Source: a virus
Length of the DNA stretch: 25,518 bases
IMG/VR virus record: IMGVR_UViG_3300047557_002025
Coordinates: 1-25,518 of that record
Direction: 5' to 3' (one strand)
Below, piece by piece: positions 21,861-25,518 of this stretch. Numbering within the stretch: the stretch's first letter is position 1; each line of letters opens with the position of its first letter. Position numbers and translations under genes: made by a program. The notes under the pieces were generated by a model, which was not told where the DNA came from, ran no database searches, and saw only the letters and a list, made by a program, of their open reading frames with translations.

Positions 21861-22573
21861 CGATGGGCGAGCCGTTTCCAAACGGAGGTATCACGAGGCC
21901 CCAGGATTGGCTGGACGGCTTGATCCCAAAGCTGCCCAATCTTGCCGAGGATGCAATCAAGTTTGAGATACTGGCTGTCCTGCGCGATTTCTTCAAGCAG
22001 GGCAAGTGCTGGCGCGATTGGATTGGGCCGATTACCCTTCAACCCAATACAGTAGTTTATTCGATGGAGGGAGCCGACTACAAGACTGATATAGTCGATA
22101 TCCTTAGCGCTTACCGGGTCAGTGATAGTCTACCGCTGCGTATTGTGGACCGCTCGGATATTGGAGCGGATGCCAATATTTTTGATCCGGGTTCTCCCAG
22201 CTATATTGTACAGACCCCGGAAGGGATGGCGCAAATTTGGCCGCCGATTGGAGAAGGTACGGCAGAGAGCGTGCGCCTGTTCGTTACCATGATGCCTATC
22301 GATCTGTGCGTACCAGACTGGATCAAGATACAGCATTATGACGAAATCGTAGCCGGTGTAATGTCCCGCTGGCTGTTGTCCCCTGGGCCAAACTACAACT
22401 TCCAGCTTGGCAATTGGTACCGGCGAATGTATCGTGACGCGCGTAACGCAGCGCAGTTGCGGTCGGCCGCTAGTGGCACCTTAGCCCCGGAGAAGGCGGT
22501 TCCTCCACGGATGGGGGTCCATGGCTCACAACGCGGCTTTGGCACCCGCACCACGTCGAGCGGAGCATGGTGA
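21857..22573 (+). CDS. Tail-connector protein (probable, tail-tubular-like)
   Basis: A 238-residue protein from GTG 21857 (GTGA overlap), or 236 residues from ATG 21863. The N-terminal helices (PQDWLDGLIPKLPNLAEDAIKFEI), beta-rich middle (ITLQPNTVVYSM) and helical C-terminus with MSRWLLSPGPNYNFQLGNWYRRMYRDARNAA, each split over the protein, resemble the tail-tubular/gatekeeper proteins that dock under the adaptor in short-tailed phages. Its position directly after the small adaptor fits. No enzymatic motif is visible. The C-terminal 40 residues are Gly/Ser-rich and likely flexible. Confidence 0.65.
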   Translation: MTMGEPFPNGGITRPQDWLDGLIPKLPNLAEDAIKFEILAVLRDFFKQGKCWRDWIGPITLQPNTVVYSMEGADYKTDIVDILSAYRVSDSLPLRIVDRSDIGADANIFDPGSPSYIVQTPEGMAQIWPPIGEGTAESVRLFVTMMPIDLCVPDWIKIQHYDEIVAGVMSRWLLSPGPNYNFQLGNWYRRMYRDARNAAQLRSAASGTLAPEKAVPPRMGVHGSQRGFGTRTTSSGAW

Positions 22574-22954
22574 ATGGTCGCCATCTACGCTTGCGCCAGG
22601 ACTGCTTTCTCTAAGAAGCAATTTGATTGGGAAAGTGAAGCGGTACGCTGCGCAATCCCTAGGTTGGGCTACGTCCCTAATCTGGAAACCGACACCAATA
22701 TCAGCCAAGCCTCCCCGCTGCGCGGTTTTGTGGATGTCACATCGCGGGTGGTGAGTAGTGTCGGCTGGCTGCAACACGACCTGATTACTTTCGCCGGCAT
22801 ACCGGTGAATGAGAACTTCGACCGCGTAACGATGTACCGAGTATCAGACGGGTTGCTGCTGTTCGACGTTCCGTTCCCAACCATCAATCTCCCAGCTTCG
22901 GTTCCGTTGACCATGCCGCTCGATGTCTCTAGCATCGGGTTGGGACGGGTATGA
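22574..22954 (+). CDS. Hypothetical virion protein
   Basis: A 126-residue protein, ATG 22574 immediately after the previous TGA. It is beta-rich with hydrophobic strands (GWLQHDLITFAGIPV and GLLLFDVPFPTINLPAS, about residues 64-110). No family or motif is recognised. The location between a tail connector and further tail genes points to a virion role. It overlaps the next gene by ATGA. Confidence 0.5.
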   Translation: MVAIYACARTAFSKKQFDWESEAVRCAIPRLGYVPNLETDTNISQASPLRGFVDVTSRVVSSVGWLQHDLITFAGIPVNENFDRVTMYRVSDGLLLFDVPFPTINLPASVPLTMPLDVSSIGLGRV

Positions 22955-23514
22955 GCGGCATTGCTCCTTATGTCTTTTTGGAGTTACTTGGCGGTAACTT
23001 GGTGGCGCTCGGACCCAGCGTCATTCAGTACATATACGATGGCAGTACGCATCTAGTAATTCCGATCGTTGGCACTGACTTCTTTCAGGCCGGCTGCATG
23101 GCCGCCGTGCCACAAGCGGTGGGGTCGCAGCACCCTATCAACTCCTACAACACAAGCTATCCTTATTGCCGCACCGCAGTCACGTACCGGATGGACGACC
23201 CGAGACGTGATCCTCAACTTGGGCAATTCGTGGTCGCGGCTCCTTTCTTGTCAATCAAGGTTCTTCTTGCCGGTTGCGACCGGGGGCTACCTATCAGCGT
23301 AAGCTACCACGGTGTACAGCCTTCAGTGTCTAACTGCGCGGTTGGAGTATATCCAGGGTTTGATCCAACTGAGTTCTACATTCAGGTGGAACGGGCTAGG
23401 GTTACTTTACCGGCAAGGATAAACTTTACGATCACCAACGGCACGCGAAGCAAAGCGTTCTGGATTGGACTGCGGGATAGGCGTGATGGTACGCCGTCAG
23501 GGGCAGTGATATGA
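22951..23514 (+). CDS. Hypothetical virion protein with in-frame hairpin near its start
   Basis: A 187-residue protein, ATGA overlap with the previous gene. It is beta-rich with several Cys (about residues 49, 73, 89, 107, 126) and repeated strand phrases (FLSIKVLLAGC, LPISVSYHGVQ). A dispersed hairpin (22981-23000) lies near the 5' end and encodes ELLGGNL. No enzyme or family signature is seen. It lies directly upstream of the collar-type fibre and may be a tail or fibre-attachment protein. Confidence 0.5.
   Translation: MSGIAPYVFLELLGGNLVALGPSVIQYIYDGSTHLVIPIVGTDFFQAGCMAAVPQAVGSQHPINSYNTSYPYCRTAVTYRMDDPRRDPQLGQFVVAAPFLSIKVLLAGCDRGLPISVSYHGVQPSVSNCAVGVYPGFDPTEFYIQVERARVTLPARINFTITNGTRSKAFWIGLRDRRDGTPSGAVI
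22981..23000. repeat. Dispersed hairpin, copy 16
   Basis: GAGTTAC (22981-22987) pairs with GTAACTT (22994-23000), outer G-T, loop ttggcg. It is in frame, in the start region of the gene. Confidence 0.75.
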
Positions 23515-24554
23515 GCGGCAGGTTCCGGTTTAGTAATCGCGCCTCGTCGCTGGTAGCGGCTACTGTCAGTTCGTCTGCTACGACGGTGCAGCTTGAGGCT
23601 GGTGGCGGCGCCAAGCTGCCATTGCTGGCAAGCGGCGATCGGATACGTGCGACACTGATTGCCAGTACAGGAGTACAGGAGAATGTTACCGTTACCCTGG
23701 TAGTGGGTGACGTGGTTACGATCGAACGTGCGCAGGAGGGGTCGGCTGCGTCGACATTTCCGACCGGCTCAAGGTTTGAACTGCGGATTACAGCCGGCAT
23801 AGCTGATAACTGGTTGCAGCGTTCTGGCGATAGCATGACTGGCCCGCTCGATATGGGTGGGTTTCCTATTAAGAACCCTGTATTTAATGGGCCTACTGTT
23901 TTTTCTACTATCCACGCGACACAGATCAGAGCTATCGATACTGATCCATCATTGCCTTACGACCCCGAAACTGAAATATCTGCCATTAATATTCCGCCGC
24001 AAGCGTCAGGGCAGCGTCCGCGCTACAACGGCAGCACTATCCTCAATGCCGCCATGTTTGCTGGAATTGTGTTTGACGCTTTCATCGATGTGAACCATGT
24101 GCCGGCTTGGTTTAAGCTGTGCGATGGTACTAATGGCACACCGGATTTGAGGGGCCGGTTTATTCGTGGTTGGACTGCCGCCTTTGGTGTTACTGGACAC
24201 GGTTCCAAAGGCGCATTCATGGCGGATGACCCATTCGATCCTGCTGGCGTAAATAGCAGCCCGGCAGCAGACTACATCAATACCAGCATCGTTGGAGATC
24301 ACAATCATGGTGGAGCAACAGCGCCGAAATCACTAGGGCCAGCAGAAGTTCCCGGTATTACCGTTAGCACTGATCGGCGGTCAGTCGAAAGCGGTGGTGA
24401 CTACACCGTGCTCGATCACATCCTTTCGATAACACACACTGGCGCCGGCGCAGCATTCGCCATGGGCATCAACCCCGGCGGCGGGCACGCTCACCAAGTC
24501 TACAACCTACCACCGTTCTACGTCCTCGCCCGTGTCATGTTCAACATCCCGTAG
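23511..24554 (+). CDS. Tail fibre with C-terminal collar-type domain
   Basis: A 347-residue protein, ATGA overlap. The N-terminal 100 residues are a beta-rich attachment domain (SSSATTVQLEAGGG and SGDRIRATL-like strands). GDSMTGPLDMGGFPIKN (about 106-122) is typical of tail-fibre hinge repeats. The C-terminal half has collar-domain signatures: FKLCDGTNGTPDLRGRFIRG (201-220), GDHNHGG (262-268) and GGHAHQVYNLPPFYVLARVMF (324-344), with His-x-His pairs that bind iron or another metal in related receptor-binding tips. It therefore probably contacts the cell surface, separate from the spike cluster further left. Confidence in the collar domain is high. Confidence 0.82.
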   Translation: MSGRFRFSNRASSLVAATVSSSATTVQLEAGGGAKLPLLASGDRIRATLIASTGVQENVTVTLVVGDVVTIERAQEGSAASTFPTGSRFELRITAGIADNWLQRSGDSMTGPLDMGGFPIKNPVFNGPTVFSTIHATQIRAIDTDPSLPYDPETEISAINIPPQASGQRPRYNGSTILNAAMFAGIVFDAFIDVNHVPAWFKLCDGTNGTPDLRGRFIRGWTAAFGVTGHGSKGAFMADDPFDPAGVNSSPAADYINTSIVGDHNHGGATAPKSLGPAEVPGITVSTDRRSVESGGDYTVLDHILSITHTGAGAAFAMGINPGGGHAHQVYNLPPFYVLARVMFNIP

Positions 24555-24563
24555 GAGTGTACC

Positions 24564-24848
24564 ATGGTCAAGTTCTCACCGGAACCCGACGCCTGCAAGC
24601 CCGGCGCAGACAGCTATCCGCTTCCCGGCAAGGGTAAGCTCGGGTCGCCGCGTACTCAGGGCGGTAACTCCAAGTACCCGGTCGGCGACGGCCCCAAGGG
24701 CAAGGGTGGTGGCCACCAGCTTGGTCCGACTGGCACTACGAGTGGAGCGGCGGGTACGCGGATCAGCGGCTTCGGAGGCGCTACCAAGAGCTTCGGCGGC
24801 AAGAAGGATTTGGAGCCGCGCCACCGCTCCAATCCGATGAAGCGCTGA
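24564..24848 (+). CDS. Small Gly/Lys-rich basic protein
   Basis: A 94-residue protein, ATG 24564 after GGAG. It is rich in Gly, Lys, Pro and Ser, with KGKGGGHQLGPTGTTSGAAG in the middle and no hydrophobic core, so probably disordered. The function is unknown; it could be a virion filler or nucleic-acid-binding protein, and its composition recalls the basic proteins at 14884-16151. Its TGA lies in the left arm of a dispersed hairpin. Confidence 0.5.
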   Translation: MVKFSPEPDACKPGADSYPLPGKGKLGSPRTQGGNSKYPVGDGPKGKGGGHQLGPTGTTSGAAGTRISGFGGATKSFGGKKDLEPRHRSNPMKR

Positions 24849-24866
24849 GTTACTTGGAAGTAACTC
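24847..24866. repeat. Dispersed hairpin, copy 17
   Basis: GAGTTACTT (24847-24855) pairs perfectly with AAGTAACTC (24858-24866). The upstream TGA (24846-24848) overlaps the left arm, and GGAAG (24856-24860) is the only SD-like site before GTG 24868. Confidence 0.82.
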
Positions 24867-24867
24867 C

Positions 24868-25152
24868 GTGAACGATAACGTCGTACAGCTCCAGCCGGAA
24901 CCGGCCAGCTACATACAAGGGCAAGCATGTTGCTTAGCGTGCAAGCACGAGTGGGTAGCTGTGGTTCCGGCTGGAACGGTGTTCTTGGAGTGTCCTTCGT
25001 GTGGCGTCCATAAGGGGGTTACTAAATACCCGTGCGATGTGGACAGCGGCCGCGCGCATTGGGTATGCAATTGCGGCTGCTACTACTTCTTCATCGATGA
25101 GGATACCAAGAACATCAAGTGCGCCAACTGCGGCGTCGGGCAGAGGTTCTAG
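24868..25152 (+). CDS. Zinc-ribbon protein
   Basis: 94 residues from GTG 24868, 7 bases after GGAAG in the hairpin. Cys22/Cys25 with Cys42/Cys45 form a first ribbon (CCLACKHEW and ECPSCG), and Cys67, Cys69 and Cys71 with Cys85/Cys88 form a second (CNCGC and CANCG). It probably binds zinc and a nucleic acid or protein partner. No catalytic motif is present. The gene sits in the tail block, a common place for such small proteins of unknown role. TAG overlaps the next GTG (TAGTG). Confidence 0.65.
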   Translation: MNDNVVQLQPEPASYIQGQACCLACKHEWVAVVPAGTVFLECPSCGVHKGVTKYPCDVDSGRAHWVCNCGCYYFFIDEDTKNIKCANCGVGQRF

Positions 25153-25518
25153 TGGTAGCGTTTGTTGTAAACTCATTCCAGGGGTTAGCGCCGCGCTTCG
25201 CTGACCGGTTACTGGATGATGCGCAAGCCAGCCACGTCGCCAATCTCAAAGCGACGAACGGTAATCTGCGCGGTTTTCGCTCGCTGGATCAAGTCGCTAC
25301 TTTTACTCCGGCCGGGCACGTCTATCGCCGCGCGATCAAGTTCTACTATCCTGGCTCCGATGACTTTGAGTGGTTCCTATCGGACGACATAAATGCTGAC
25401 GCGGTTGCTAATCCTTTGGCGAATGATGCCTATAATCGCATCTATTTCACGGAGGCGTCGCAGGCCAATCTCCGCGTCACTACGCTCGCGCTGCTCGATA
25501 CTGGCGGCCCCTCCGTGG
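25152..25518 (+). CDS. Tail/virion structural protein, 5' part only
   Basis: The frame opens at GTG 25152 (TAGTG overlap with the previous stop) and stays open to the window end, giving about 122 residues of a longer protein. The start MVAFVVNSFQGLAPRFADRL followed by LLDDAQASHVANLKATNGNLRGFRSL, split around residues 20-46, is the opening commonly seen in large tail structural proteins of phages, in which a FxGLAPR-like phrase precedes a helix and a GxLRxxR turn. The remaining beta-rich part (YRRAIKFYYPGSDDFEWFL) fits. The full length cannot be seen. Confidence 0.6.
   Translation, partial: MVAFVVNSFQGLAPRFADRLLDDAQASHVANLKATNGNLRGFRSLDQVATFTPAGHVYRRAIKFYYPGSDDFEWFLSDDINADAVANPLANDAYNRIYFTEASQANLRVTTLALLDTGGPSV

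Noticed and set aside
68-24866. The repeated hairpins as a CRISPR array
   Set aside because: The repeats are about 22 bp, palindromic and scattered 0.1-3 kb apart, with no spacer regularity and no cas genes.

Overview
The window is part of a tailed double-stranded DNA phage genome, or of a prophage. All 35 credible protein genes lie on the + strand, are closely packed and often overlap by 1-4 bases (ATGA, GTGA, TAATG, TGATG). They include terminase subunits, portal, scaffold, major capsid protein, head-tail adaptors, tailspikes and a collar-type tail fibre. The large portal, two small adaptors and absence of a visible tape measure suggest a short-tailed, podovirus-like virion, but the tail module runs off the right edge. 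Sigma70-type promoters (TTGACA, 17 bp spacer, TATACT-like) and classical Shine-Dalgarno (SD) sites suggest a Gram-negative, fairly GC-rich host. The host cannot be identified from the sequence. No integrase, tRNA, CRISPR array or insertion sequence was seen.

Layout. 1-443: non-coding control region, very C-rich and G-poor at its left end, with two successive promoter + long-hairpin modules of nearly identical geometry. 444-1471: two small paralogous proteins with an Acb2/Tad1-like helical motif (candidate cyclic-nucleotide sponges) and a tandem ribbon-helix-helix-like protein that appears to start at ATT. 1478-5700: small terminase, small genes (one a 33-residue membrane protein), large terminase, a lysozyme/transglycosylase-fold lysin and a DUF3310 protein. 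5697-14038: a promoter and a run of adsorption genes, namely a 999-residue tailspike, a 530-residue fibre, an 831-residue protein with three Calx-beta-like repeats plus a beta-helix, and two small proteins. 14038-14733: two membrane/coiled-coil proteins, possibly lysis-related, the first interrupted by an in-frame TAA. 14734-25518: a further promoter, two basic low-complexity proteins, a Tad2-family anti-Thoeris protein, portal, scaffold, capsid, adaptors, further virion proteins, a collar-domain fibre, a zinc-ribbon protein and a tail gene cut by the window end.

The most unusual feature is a family of about 17 dispersed hairpins with arms GGAGTTAC / GTAACTCC and variable loops, roughly one per 1.5 kb. 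About half overlap a stop codon. At four junctions the loop or right arm holds the only visible SD of the next gene. Other copies lie inside reading frames and encode recurring short peptides, and two lie just upstream of promoters. They could be translational-coupling hairpins, operators for a phage regulator, or a mobile mini-palindrome. With the three candidate nucleotide sponges and the twin promoter-hairpin modules, this is where a new system is most likely to be found.
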